From assembly GCA_937899725.1 (NCBI GenBank), contig CALCCA010000133.1:1-33655 (forward strand): a stretch of DNA of 33,655 nucleotides, in the 5' to 3' direction. Positions within the stretch are counted from its first letter, which is position 1; each line of letters begins with the position of its first letter. Shown here one piece after another: positions 24,077-32,748 of the stretch. A program made the translations under genes and the position numbers. The notes beneath the pieces are model-generated. The model saw nothing but the letters and a program-made list of their open reading frames with translations. It had not been told where the DNA came from and did no database searches. The stretch comes from an uncultured Halomicronema sp. (GTDB lineage: Bacteria > Cyanobacteriota > Cyanobacteriia > Phormidesmidales > Phormidesmidaceae).

Positions 24077-25279
24077 ATGAGGTTAATGGTCTATTCCCAC
24101 GATGCGTTCGGATTAGGCAATATCCGACGCATGGTCGCCATCTGTGACTACTTGCTCAAAGCCATTCCTAACGTCTCGATTTTAGTGGTTTCAGGTTCAC
24201 CCGCTCTGCATCAGCTCCGACTGCCTGATGGGCTCGACTACATTAAACTGCCTTGTCTGGGCCGCGATGCCCAGGGCAAGATGGGGGTTAAGTTCCTCCG
24301 AACTGAGCTGACCGACACGCTCAAACTCCGCAGCGAGCTGATTCGCACTGCGGCCACGAACTTTCAGCCTGACGCCCTGCTCGTCGACAAAAAGCCCAAT
24401 GGCCTCTGGAAAGAGCTGCAGCCCACCCTAGACTATTTGCAGCAGCACTCGCCCCAGACTCGGCTCATCCTGCTGCTGCGCGATATTCTCGACAGTCCGG
24501 CTGTGACGATCGCCCAGTGGCAGCGTGAAAACTACTACACCCTGACCACCACCCGCTACGACCAAGTGTGGATTGTCGGCAGCCCCCATGTTTTTGATGC
24601 GCCCAGGATGTATGAGTTTTCGCCCGAGCTGCAGGCCAAGACCCGATTTATGGGCTACATTCGCCGGGGTCAGGGGCAACGCTCAGCGGCGGCGGTGCGG
24701 CGATCGCTGAATGTCACTGCCGCTGAGCGGTTGATATTGGTCACACCGGGCGGCGGCGGTGATGGGTTTCGCTTGGCCAATACCTACCTGGATGCCAGCG
24801 CCGCGATCGTGTCTGATCAGCCTTTAATCAGTCTCATTGTCGGCGGCCCAGAGATGCCGGCGGCGCAAAAGCGGCACCTGCGGCAGCGCATTGAGTCGCA
24901 GCCATACCTGCACTGGTTGGAATTTACCGATGATCTGGCCAGCTATATCACGGCTGCCGATTTAGTCGTCTCGATGGGCGGCTACAACACCATCGGCGAA
25001 ATTTTGTCACTGCAGCGACGCGCGATCGTGGTACCCCGCATTGACCCCGTCGAAGAGCAGTGGATTCGGGCTCGGCGGATGGCCGCATTAGGACTGTTCA
25101 CCACGATCCATCCCGATCAGCTCACGGTGCCTCATCTGACTCAAACTCTGAGCCAAGAACTGCGAGCCCACTTGCCTGCCCCCGGTTATCTACTCGATTT
25201 CAATGCCCTGCCCCACATTACGGCCGCACTGTTGGGGCTCGTCCATGCGCCGCCGCGCCAGCCCGAACTGGTTGCCTAG
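24077..25279 (+). CDS. MurG-like (COG4671-type) glycosyltransferase 1
   Basis: A 400-residue GT-B-fold glycosyltransferase, first gene of the glycan cluster. Start: ATG 24077, 8 bases after AAGGGA; GTG 24074 is also possible. The N-terminal domain opens MRLMVYSHDAFGLGNIRRM, the 'YS-D--G-GN-RR' pattern of predicted glycosyltransferases related to MurG and COG4671. The nucleotide-sugar-binding half has LILVTPGGGGDG and then ITAADLVVSMGGYNTIGEIL, the 'D--VS-GG-NT--E' acceptor loop typical of this fold. RAIVVPRIDPVEEQWIRARR follows. No membrane segment, so it probably works at the inner face of the membrane. Donor and acceptor cannot be predicted. A second member of the same family is at 26647. 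Confidence 0.8.
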   Translation: MRLMVYSHDAFGLGNIRRMVAICDYLLKAIPNVSILVVSGSPALHQLRLPDGLDYIKLPCLGRDAQGKMGVKFLRTELTDTLKLRSELIRTAATNFQPDALLVDKKPNGLWKELQPTLDYLQQHSPQTRLILLLRDILDSPAVTIAQWQRENYYTLTTTRYDQVWIVGSPHVFDAPRMYEFSPELQAKTRFMGYIRRGQGQRSAAAVRRSLNVTAAERLILVTPGGGGDGFRLANTYLDASAAIVSDQPLISLIVGGPEMPAAQKRHLRQRIESQPYLHWLEFTDDLASYITAADLVVSMGGYNTIGEILSLQRRAIVVPRIDPVEEQWIRARRMAALGLFTTIHPDQLTVPHLTQTLSQELRAHLPAPGYLLDFNALPHITAALLGLVHAPPRQPELVA

Positions 25280-25333
25280 CGCATTGGAGCTACAGGGCTA
25301 TGTTTTCCGTTTGCTGTTCATTTCCTCACTGCT

Positions 25334-26650
25334 ATGACTGCTCAAAAAACTGTGATTGGGTACTTGCTCAAAACCTTTCCCAAGCTTTCTGAAACGTTTA
25401 TCTTGAACGAAATTTTGGAGCTCGAGCGACAAGGGCTCAACCTGCACATTTTCTCGCTGCGCCGCCCCGTCGATCGCCGCCAGCATCCGGCTTTGAGCCA
25501 ACTGCAAGCACCCGTCACCTATATTCCTTCTCTACTGCCTGAGTGGCATCATGACGAAGAAACTCAACTGATCAAAAACCAGGTGGCCTGGGGGCAGCGT
25601 GACCCTAATCAGCTGATGGCAGCCCTGCAGTTTTACGGCGATCGCCCCGAAACTCGCCGCTTTAACGAGTTTTTGCAGGGTTGTTATCTCGCCACCGAAT
25701 TAGAGCGCTTGGGCATTGAGCATCTGCATGTTCACTTTGCCAACATTCCCGCTGCTACCGCCGAGATGGCCCAGCGCTTGAACGGTGTGCCCTTTAGCAT
25801 CACGGCCCATGCCAAAGACATTTATCTGACCGAGCCTGTCGCCCTCGATCGCCGCCTGCGCAGCGCCGAATTTGTGCTGACCTGCACCGATTACAATCGT
25901 CGCTATTTAGCGTCGGTTTCCACTTCTGACACGCCGATTCACCTGTCCTATCACGGCATCGACCTGTCGCGGTTTACTCGGCCACCGGGTGGGTCACCCG
26001 TCGCGGCGGCGGCCCCGGCAGCTCGACCACTGCAGCTGCTCTCGGTTGGCCGGTTTTGCGAAAAGAAAGGCTTTGCCTACTTGCTAGAAGCTTGCCAGCA
26101 GCTGCGGGTCGCGGGAGTGAACTTTCACTGCAACCTAGTGGGCTATGGGCCGTTGCAAGCCGCCCTAGAAGCGCAAATTCAAGCTTTGGAGCTGGCGGAG
26201 CGCGTCACCCTGGTCGGCCAGCTCACCCAAAACCAGGTGATCGAGCAATACCGCCAGGCCGATGTCTTTGTGCTGCCCTGTTTGGTGACCGACGACGGCG
26301 ATCGCGACGGCATTCCCAACGTGTTGTTAGAAGCGATGGCCTTAGGCGTACCGGTGGTATCTACCGCGATTTCGGGCATTACCGAGCTGGTGCAGTCTGG
26401 GCAAAACGGCCTACTCATTCCCGAAAAAGATGTCGCCGCGCTCACGCTAGCCCTGCGACAACTCACCCAGGATGCCGCGCTCCGTGAGCGACTCGGCCAA
26501 GCAGGGAGTCGCACCGTACACCAAAATTTCACCCTTGGGCACAACGTGGGTCAAGTCAAAGACTGGCTGCTGCACGCCTTGCGCTCCCCCGCTCGGGAGC
26601 CGCTCCGGCCCACCACCCTCTCCCCCACTTTGGAGGCGGCTATCCGATGA
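25334..26650 (+). CDS. Glycosyltransferase family 4 protein
   Basis: A 438-residue GT4 enzyme (GT-B fold). The N-terminus VIGYLLKTFPKLSETFILNE is the signature of the GT4 subgroup that includes WcaL-like exopolysaccharide enzymes. Middle motifs are HVHFANIPAATAEM and SITAHAKDIY. The donor-binding domain has LLSVGRFCEKKGFAYLLEA, LVGYGPL, and the E-x7-E motif region DGIPNVLLEAMALGVPVVST followed by GITELVQSGQNGLLIP. No signal peptide or membrane helix. It is 54 bases after the first GT, and its stop overlaps the next start (ATGA), so translation is coupled. Retaining transfer of a sugar onto a growing glycan is expected; the linkage is unknown. Confidence 0.9.
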   Translation: MTAQKTVIGYLLKTFPKLSETFILNEILELERQGLNLHIFSLRRPVDRRQHPALSQLQAPVTYIPSLLPEWHHDEETQLIKNQVAWGQRDPNQLMAALQFYGDRPETRRFNEFLQGCYLATELERLGIEHLHVHFANIPAATAEMAQRLNGVPFSITAHAKDIYLTEPVALDRRLRSAEFVLTCTDYNRRYLASVSTSDTPIHLSYHGIDLSRFTRPPGGSPVAAAAPAARPLQLLSVGRFCEKKGFAYLLEACQQLRVAGVNFHCNLVGYGPLQAALEAQIQALELAERVTLVGQLTQNQVIEQYRQADVFVLPCLVTDDGDRDGIPNVLLEAMALGVPVVSTAISGITELVQSGQNGLLIPEKDVAALTLALRQLTQDAALRERLGQAGSRTVHQNFTLGHNVGQVKDWLLHALRSPAREPLRPTTLSPTLEAAIR

Positions 26651-27885
26651 AACGCTTACTGTTTTACTGCCAGCACATTCTCGGCATCGGCCATCTGATG
26701 CGCAGCATGGAAATCGTCAAAGGCCTCACTGCTGATTTCCAGGTGTGCTTTATCAACGGCGGCGAAGCGATCGCCGATTTCCCTATTCCCCCTGGTGTCG
26801 AGGTCGTGCAGTTGCCGCCCCTCAAAACCGACGATGAATTTTCAGAACTGCACCTGCCGCCGGGGTTTAACAGTTTACCGGCGGTCTTCAGCGCTCGCTG
26901 TCAGCAGATGACCACCGTGGTCGAGCAGTTTCAGCCCGACATTTTTATGGTGGAGCTGTTTCCCTTTGGCCGACGGCGCTTTTCTGCCGAGTTGATTCCG
27001 GTGATTGAGGCCGCCCGCGATCGCGGTGCGCACATCGTTTCTAGCCTGCGTGACATCGTGGTGACGAAACAAGACCAGGCTCGCCACGAAGCCAAAATCT
27101 GCAAGCTGATCAACCAATATTTTGACTTGCTGCTGATTCACGGCGATCCGGAGTTTATGCCGCTAGAGCGCAGCTTTTCCCGCGTGGCTGACCTGCGCTG
27201 CGCCGTCCATTACACCGGCTATGTGGTGCAGGCGGCGCCCCCCCAGCCGCTAGCCACCGAGGGCGATCGCCGCGCTCAACCCAGGGGCTCCTCACCAACG
27301 ATTCTGGTCTCCGTCGGCGGGGGCCGCTTTGGGCATCAGCTACTGCACTGCGTCGCCCAGGCCAGTCCTTATCTGCAGGCACAGATTCCCCATCATATTC
27401 ACCTGTTTGCTGGGCCGTTTTCTCCTGACAGCGTTTATGAACCCCTGCGAGAGCTGGCGCAAGCCTACTCAAACCTGACCGTTCAACGCTATACGCCTGA
27501 CCTGGTCAGCTATATGCAGCAGGCCGATCTCTCGATCAACATGGGCGGCTACAACACCACGCTTAACGTACTCAAAACCGGCACCCGTTCCATGCTGCTG
27601 CCCTTCACTGGCAACGGTGACCAAGAGCAAATCATCCGGGCCGAACGGCTCGAAGCTTTGGGCGTCGTGTCGATTATTCAGCCCGCCGACCTGCAGCCGC
27701 AGCGGCTAGCGCAGCGCATAGTCGCGCATCTGCAAACCCAGCCCACTCCCCTGCAGTTTGATTTGAACGGGGTGGCCCAAACGGCCCAGATTTTGCGTGA
27801 CTGGGTGGCTGCCTCGCCAGTAGCCGAACGGCGCGCGCGCGCCAGCCTCGCCACCGCCACCTCAGTCTGCACATCTTTCCCCTAA
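26647..27885 (+). CDS. MurG-like (COG4671-type) glycosyltransferase 2
   Basis: A 412-residue relative of the first cluster gene. The N-terminus is MKRLLFYCQHILGIGHLMRS, again an 'F--H-LG-GH--R' substrate loop. The second half has TILVSVGGGRFGHQLLHCVA and LSINMGGYNTTLNVLKTGTR, sharing MGGYNT with the first GT. MLLPFTGNGDQEQIIRAERL and LEALGVVSIIQP follow. The last 25 residues are low complexity (Ala/Arg-rich) and may be a frame extension. It starts inside the stop of the GT4 gene (ATGA), so both are made together. Two such enzymes flanking a GT4 suggests consecutive additions to one acceptor, but this is inference. Confidence 0.8.
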   Translation: MKRLLFYCQHILGIGHLMRSMEIVKGLTADFQVCFINGGEAIADFPIPPGVEVVQLPPLKTDDEFSELHLPPGFNSLPAVFSARCQQMTTVVEQFQPDIFMVELFPFGRRRFSAELIPVIEAARDRGAHIVSSLRDIVVTKQDQARHEAKICKLINQYFDLLLIHGDPEFMPLERSFSRVADLRCAVHYTGYVVQAAPPQPLATEGDRRAQPRGSSPTILVSVGGGRFGHQLLHCVAQASPYLQAQIPHHIHLFAGPFSPDSVYEPLRELAQAYSNLTVQRYTPDLVSYMQQADLSINMGGYNTTLNVLKTGTRSMLLPFTGNGDQEQIIRAERLEALGVVSIIQPADLQPQRLAQRIVAHLQTQPTPLQFDLNGVAQTAQILRDWVAASPVAERRARASLATATSVCTSFP

Positions 27886-27911
27886 ACATTCCCCTAACTG
27901 GACTAACCCCC

Positions 27912-29111
27912 ATGACGACCCAACGTATTTGCATCACCACCTTAGAATTTCCGCCTGATGTGGGTGGCGTCGGTGAATCCGTCGCTCGCATTGCTCGCAT
28001 GATGCAGGCGATCGGCTACGAAGTGCATGTCGCGGTGTTTCATTCCAAACAGCGTAAAGCTGATACCCTGCGGCGATCGCAGTGCCTGTCTAAAGTTCAA
28101 GACGGCCTCTATGTGCATCGTCTATACCCCGCCATTCGCTCTGAAAACCCCATCGTGCAGGACTTCCTCAGCGAAGTCTATTTCCTGTTAGAGCAGCTGC
28201 ATCAGCAATTTCGGTTCAGCTTGTTTCACGGCTTTTTTATCAACGAAACGGGCTTTTTGACGACCCTGCTGGCCAAAGAGCTGGGCATCCCCGTGATCAA
28301 CAGCGTGCGGGGCAGCGACCTGCATAAGCACGTGTTTAACCCCAAGCAGCATGGTCAGGTGACGTGGACTTTGGCAAATTCTGACTGGGTCACCTGCGTC
28401 AGCGATGCCCTGAAAGCGCGAGCCTGTGTGCTGGTGCCCGAACTGCGCTCCCGTGTCACCGCCTTTTGGAACTCGATTCAACCGCTGAATCTGGCCCACC
28501 TGCCCACCGCCACGCACCACGATCGCCTGCAGGGCACCGTCATTGGCTCAGTCGGCCGGTTTCGCGATAAAAAAGGGCTGGAATATTTGCTCGATGCGGG
28601 GGCTGAGCTGGCTCGCCAGCAGACCATCACCTTGTTGCTGGTTGGCGATTACGCCGATCGCGAACGCACCTATTGGCAGCAGCAGGTGGCAGACAGCCCC
28701 CTGCGCGATCGCGTCATTCTCACCGGTTTGGTTGACCGCCGCGAAGCCCTCGCCTACCTGCCCTACATCGATATCTTCGCCGTACCCTCACTGCATGACG
28801 GCTGCCCCAACGCCCTGTTAGAAGCCATGCTGGCCGAACGGGCGATCGTCGGTACCGATGTCGATGCCATTGGCGAAATTTTGCGCGATCGCAGCAATGC
28901 CCTCGTCGTGCCTCCCGGCAATAGTCAGGCGCTGGCCTATGCCCTCTGGCAACTGCTGCAATCGCCGGCCCTGCGCCAAAAACTGGGTCAGCAAGCCCGC
29001 GACACCGTCCTGACTCAACTTGCCCCCAACGTCGAGCAAAAAAATTGGGCTCAAGTTTACCAGCGGGTTTTGCAGCCTGAGTCTGAGCCCGTTTTTGCGC
29101 TGTCGGCCTAA
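27912..29111 (+). CDS. Glycosyltransferase family 4 protein
   Basis: A 399-residue GT4 enzyme. The N-terminus ICITTLEFPPDVGGVGESVA is the glycine-rich acceptor-side loop of GT4 ('T-EFPP--GG-G'). INSVRGSDLHKHVFNP lies in the cleft. The donor side has IGSVGRFRDKKGLEYLLDAG, LLLVGDYADRERTYW and the E-x7-E region HDGCPNALLEAMLAERAIVG. It is 26 bases downstream of MurG-like gene 2. No transmembrane segment. A different subgroup from the other GT4 in the cluster, judging by the N-terminal loop. Substrate unknown. Confidence 0.9.
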   Translation: MTTQRICITTLEFPPDVGGVGESVARIARMMQAIGYEVHVAVFHSKQRKADTLRRSQCLSKVQDGLYVHRLYPAIRSENPIVQDFLSEVYFLLEQLHQQFRFSLFHGFFINETGFLTTLLAKELGIPVINSVRGSDLHKHVFNPKQHGQVTWTLANSDWVTCVSDALKARACVLVPELRSRVTAFWNSIQPLNLAHLPTATHHDRLQGTVIGSVGRFRDKKGLEYLLDAGAELARQQTITLLLVGDYADRERTYWQQQVADSPLRDRVILTGLVDRREALAYLPYIDIFAVPSLHDGCPNALLEAMLAERAIVGTDVDAIGEILRDRSNALVVPPGNSQALAYALWQLLQSPALRQKLGQQARDTVLTQLAPNVEQKNWAQVYQRVLQPESEPVFALSA

Positions 29112-29236
29112 GGCCTTGGGGCCGAACTGCTCACTTCTGCTTCGGGCGTGGGAGGTCGGCCCTCCGTTTTTCGCCCCAACGCCATTGCCCCGATCGAAAA
29201 TGCTCTGCTCACTGTCAACCTATCATCCAATTTGCT

Positions 29237-30286
29237 ATGCATCCCAACATCACCCTCATCATCTCGCCACGCGAGCGCTTTAGCCACACTCGCCAAGCGC
29301 TCGAAAGCCTCTATGCCAACACCGAGCTGCCCTTTCAGCTGGTTTATGTAGACGGCGGCTCGCCGCGCCAGACCCGCGACTATCTCCAGCAGCAATCCAT
29401 TGAGCGCGGCTTTGAGCTGGTGCGCACCGAAAGCTACCTGGCCCCTAACCAGGCTCGCAATCTCGGCCTAGCCAAAGCCACCACTGAATACGTCGTCTTC
29501 ATCGATAACGACGTCGAAGTGGCCCCCGGCTGGCTGCGTCACCTCGTCGCCTGCGCGGATGAGACTCAAGCGACTGCTGTCTGTCCGCTCACCTGCATTG
29601 GCCAACCCCTCGGCCACAAAATTCACCTGGCCGGGGGCGAAGCCCGCATTGTGTTGCAGGTCAAAGGGGACGATCGCCAGCGCCGAGTCCATGAAAAGCA
29701 TTACTTCGTCAATCGCGCCGTAGCCGACGTACAAGACCAGCTGCAGCGGCGTCAGTGCGAATTTGCCGAATTTCACTGTGTGCTCGTGCGGCGATCGCTG
29801 TTTGACACCATCGGTCCGCTGGATGAAAACCTGCTGAGCACCCGCGAACATATCGACTTTTGCCTCACTCTGGCGCGGGTCGGCGGCACCGTTTACTGCG
29901 AGCCCGCTGCCGTCGTCACCTATGTACCAGCCGTACTGTGGCAGCCCTCTGACCTGACCTTCTTTATGCTGCGCTGGAGTGACGAATGGGAAATTCGCAG
30001 CCTCAAATATTTCCGCAAAAAGTGGGACTTACCCAAAAAAGATAAGTACTTCCGCAAGCGCTATCGCCGTCTGGGCTACCGGCGTCATCAGGCGTTTATC
30101 AAACCCTGGGTCAAACAGCTGCTCTGGGGTCAAGCGCCCCCCGCCGTCATGCGCCCCCTGATTGCCGTCGATCACCAACTCAACCGCTGGCTCAGCGATC
30201 GCTACTATCGTCAGCATCCAGACCGCGTCAAATTGCCCAAACGCCCGGTCGTCCCAGCCAGCCCAGCCCACGATCTGGTGGCGTAG
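29237..30286 (+). CDS. Glycosyltransferase family 2 protein
   Basis: A 349-residue GT2 (GT-A fold) enzyme. The N-terminus ITLIISPRERFSHTRQALES leads to LVYVDGGSPRQT (nucleotide site) and EYVVFIDNDVEVAPGWLRHL, where DND fills the role of the metal-binding DXD. The base region is probably LLSTREHIDFCLTLARVGG (the 'ED/EH-D' position). The C-terminal 90 residues are very basic (KYFRKKWDLPKKDKYFRKRY) with no transmembrane helices; the basic tail may bind the membrane surface or an anionic acceptor. No ribosome site is obvious at ATG 29237, and the upstream spacer is 125 bases. Confidence 0.88.
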   Translation: MHPNITLIISPRERFSHTRQALESLYANTELPFQLVYVDGGSPRQTRDYLQQQSIERGFELVRTESYLAPNQARNLGLAKATTEYVVFIDNDVEVAPGWLRHLVACADETQATAVCPLTCIGQPLGHKIHLAGGEARIVLQVKGDDRQRRVHEKHYFVNRAVADVQDQLQRRQCEFAEFHCVLVRRSLFDTIGPLDENLLSTREHIDFCLTLARVGGTVYCEPAAVVTYVPAVLWQPSDLTFFMLRWSDEWEIRSLKYFRKKWDLPKKDKYFRKRYRRLGYRRHQAFIKPWVKQLLWGQAPPAVMRPLIAVDHQLNRWLSDRYYRQHPDRVKLPKRPVVPASPAHDLVA

Positions 30287-30314
30287 GGTGCGTCATCGCA
30301 GCGCGTGACGCACC
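30287..30314. repeat. Palindromic repeat right after the GT2 stop
   Basis: The perfect 9-bp arms GGTGCGTCA (30287-30295) and TGACGCACC (30306-30314) surround a 10-base loop, starting at the base after the stop codon. Palindromes of the 'GGTGCGT-ACGCACC' type are frequent in cyanobacterial intergenic DNA. It may act as a transcript end or stability element, but no U-tract follows. Confidence 0.6.
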
Positions 30315-30511
30315 GCAGCTCATCTGCTGCTGGTGCATTAGGCCAATGCCACAACACTCCCGACATTACCCTGCGATTTAGAAATCAGTCAAAGCTATGC
30401 CCGCCATAGCTTCTAGACTATGCCTACGCGGATTAACCGCATCGCCTGCGGCACCTCCCTCTGTTAAGGCTACTGCTTATACAGAAGTCTCTAGTTTGTC
30501 ATTTTTGGCGA

Positions 30512-30576
30512 TCTATCCCCCTAAATCCCCCAAGTTTGGGGGACTTGAACTTCGATCTCCCCGCAGAATTGGGGGA
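30512..30576. repeat. Interspersed CCCCCTAAATCCCCC-type repeat
   Basis: ATCCCCCTAAATCCCCCAAG is followed by the hairpin TCCCCCAA (30526-30533) / TTGGGGGA (30536-30543) and a second G-run, ATTGGGGGAC, near 30570. This motif is a well-known type of dispersed repeat in cyanobacterial genomes (family knowledge). Only one copy is in this window. Confidence 0.55.
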
Positions 30577-30683
30577 CAAATGTAGCGTTTTAAGGAAGCC
30601 ACCGAAATGTCTATACTTCGGAGCCTCAACAAGGAGAAGCTGATAAAAATCTGCAGAAGAATTTGCTCTGATTGAGACAGAAG

Positions 30684-30745
30684 TTCCGGTTCCTCTCCTA
30701 AGCCCTCTAGGCAGGCTGCGCCAAGGGTAAGGAGAGGTGGCCGGT
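30684..30745. repeat. Dispersed repeat, inverted copy of the 222-376 element
   Basis: The reverse complement of this stretch reads CCTTGGCGCAGCCTGCCTAG and then AGGGCTTAGGAGAGGAACCGG, matching 246-290 almost base for base. It forms its own stem (CCTCTCCTAAGCCCT against AGGGTAAGGAGAGG). It lies between the GT2 and ABC exporter genes; no coding sequence is present anywhere in 30315-30804. Confidence 0.65.
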
Positions 30746-30804
30746 AAAACTGCTACTGCAGATGGGCTAACGCCGCAATACCCCTATACCGTTGTTTTAT
30801 CACC

Positions 30805-32643
30805 ATGCCTAAACAAAAAGCTCAAACTCTGGGGGCCGCGTTGCCCAGCCTAGGCAAAATCCTGCGCCATTTTTGGCCCTATCTGCGGCAGCAGCAACAG
30901 CTGATTGGCACCGCCTTTGTTGCCCTCCTGGCCGAAACAGCCATGCGCCTGCTAGAACCCTGGCCCCTCAAACTGATGTTCGATCGCGTCATTCTGCCGG
31001 GGTTTCAGGCTGACTCGGCGGTTTTGCCAGGGCTGTGGAACCTGTCGCCCATGGCCCTGCTTACGGCATTAGCGATCGCCCTGGTGCTAATTGCCGCCTT
31101 GCGCGGCATGTTTGCCTATGTCAGCGCCGTCAACATGGCCGTCGCGGCGACCCGCATCATGACCGACATTCGCAGCACGCTGTACAGTCACCTGCAGCGG
31201 CTGTCCCTCTCCTTTCACAACCAGGCTAAAAGTGGTGACCTGATTACCCGCGTCACCTACGACATTGAGCGCCTGCGAGAGGTCACCGTGGTCGCTGTGC
31301 TGCCGTTGCTCGCCAATACGCTCACCCTGCTGGGCATGGTCGGCGTCATGTTCTTTTTGAACTGGGAGCTGGCCCTAATCGCGATCGCGATTTTGCCCCT
31401 GTTTTTGTTCACGACCCGCCATATGGGCGGCAAAATTCAGACCGTGGCCCGACGACAACGCAAGCGTGAAGGCGCGATGGCGGCCTCAGCAGCGGAGGCG
31501 ATCGGGGCCATGCAGGTGGTGCAGGCACTGTCGCTAGAATCCATGCTGGAAAAATCCTTTGCCAAGCAAAACCAAAAGAGCCTGAAAGAAAGCGCCGAAG
31601 CGCAACGCCTGCGAGCCGGGCAGGAACGGTTAGTCGAGATTCTCGTGGCCGTGGCGACGGCCCTCGTGCTCTGGCGCGGCGTGCAGCTCACCATTCAGGG
31701 GGCAGTTACCCCCGGCGACCTGCTCGTGTTCATCACTTACCTCAAAGTCGCCTTTAAGCCCATGCGGCAGCTGGCAAAATACACCGGGCAAATCGCCAAA
31801 GCCACCGCCTCGGGCGAACGCATCATTAGCCTGATGGAAATTCAACCCGACGTCCGTGACTGCCGGGGCGCGATCGCCGCGCCGCCCTTTCGCGGGGCCG
31901 TACAGTGCCAAAACGTCACCTTTGCCTACCGCCCCGAGCAGGGCATTTTGCGCAACCTGAGCTTTACCGTGCAGCCAGGAGAGCAGGTGGCGATCGTCGG
32001 CCCCTCCGGCAGTGGTAAATCAACCCTCGTGAGCCTGCTGCTGCGTCTCTACGACCCGATCGCTGGCGGCGTGCTGATCGACGGTCACGACCTGCGCGAA
32101 TATACCCTCGCCTCCCTGCGCCCCCAGATCAGCATCGTGCTGCAAGATAGCGTGCTCTTTGCCACCAGCGTCGGCGACAACATTGCCTACGGTAACCCTC
32201 ACGCTACCCCCGATGACATCGTGGCCGCCGCCCAGCTCGCTAATGCCCACGAGTTCATCATGGCCCTACCCGATGGCTACGACACCCCCCTTGGGGAACG
32301 CGGTGCGACCCTATCCGGCGGGCAGCGCCAGCGCCTCGCGATCGCCCGTGCCGCCGTCCGCAATGCCGCGATCGTCATTCTGGATGAACCCACTACCGGC
32401 CTCGATAACGCTAGTGAGCACCTCGTCACCGAGGCCCTCCAGCGCCTCACCCAAAATCGCACCACCTTCTGGATTTCTCACAACCTCCACACCGCCCAAG
32501 ACGCCGATCAAATCTTTTATCTCGAACAGGGCCAGCTACAAGAACGCGGCACCCACCCCGAACTCATGGCCCTCAACGGTCACTACGCTCGGCTCTATCG
32601 CCTGCAAGAAAATCAATCCGCCTTAGCCGTCGGCACTTCCTAG
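30805..32643 (+). CDS. ABC exporter, fused permease and ATPase (MsbA-like)
   Basis: A 612-residue half-transporter that should work as a homodimer. The N-terminal membrane domain (about 20-340) has about six helices (for example LLTALAIALVLIAALRGMFA and LPLLANTLTLLGMVGVMFFL). The ATPase domain (about 365-600) has Walker A GPSGSGKST (399-407), Q-loop SIVLQDSVLFATSV, signature LSGGQRQRLAIARA (from 503), Walker B VILDEP (from 524) and switch His in FWISHNLH. The type I exporter fold matches lipid, glycolipid and peptide exporters. Next to five glycosyltransferases it may flip or export the assembled glycan or a lipid-linked intermediate (inference). The 518-bp gap before it suggests it may have its own promoter. 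Confidence 0.9.
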   Translation: MPKQKAQTLGAALPSLGKILRHFWPYLRQQQQLIGTAFVALLAETAMRLLEPWPLKLMFDRVILPGFQADSAVLPGLWNLSPMALLTALAIALVLIAALRGMFAYVSAVNMAVAATRIMTDIRSTLYSHLQRLSLSFHNQAKSGDLITRVTYDIERLREVTVVAVLPLLANTLTLLGMVGVMFFLNWELALIAIAILPLFLFTTRHMGGKIQTVARRQRKREGAMAASAAEAIGAMQVVQALSLESMLEKSFAKQNQKSLKESAEAQRLRAGQERLVEILVAVATALVLWRGVQLTIQGAVTPGDLLVFITYLKVAFKPMRQLAKYTGQIAKATASGERIISLMEIQPDVRDCRGAIAAPPFRGAVQCQNVTFAYRPEQGILRNLSFTVQPGEQVAIVGPSGSGKSTLVSLLLRLYDPIAGGVLIDGHDLREYTLASLRPQISIVLQDSVLFATSVGDNIAYGNPHATPDDIVAAAQLANAHEFIMALPDGYDTPLGERGATLSGGQRQRLAIARAAVRNAAIVILDEPTTGLDNASEHLVTEALQRLTQNRTTFWISHNLHTAQDADQIFYLEQGQLQERGTHPELMALNGHYARLYRLQENQSALAVGTS

Positions 32644-32748
32644 CCTGAACCCTCGTCACTCTCCCTACCCTCACCCTTGGCTCCAGTGCTTCCTACCTTG
32701 CCCCCACCCGCTACCCGCTATTCCTCACCCGCTACCCTCCTCACTCCC

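Noticed and set aside
27155-28000. Long minus-strand ORFs opposite the glycosyltransferases
   Set aside because: These are shadows caused by high GC in the real plus-strand genes; they are Arg/Ala/Pro-rich and have no domains.
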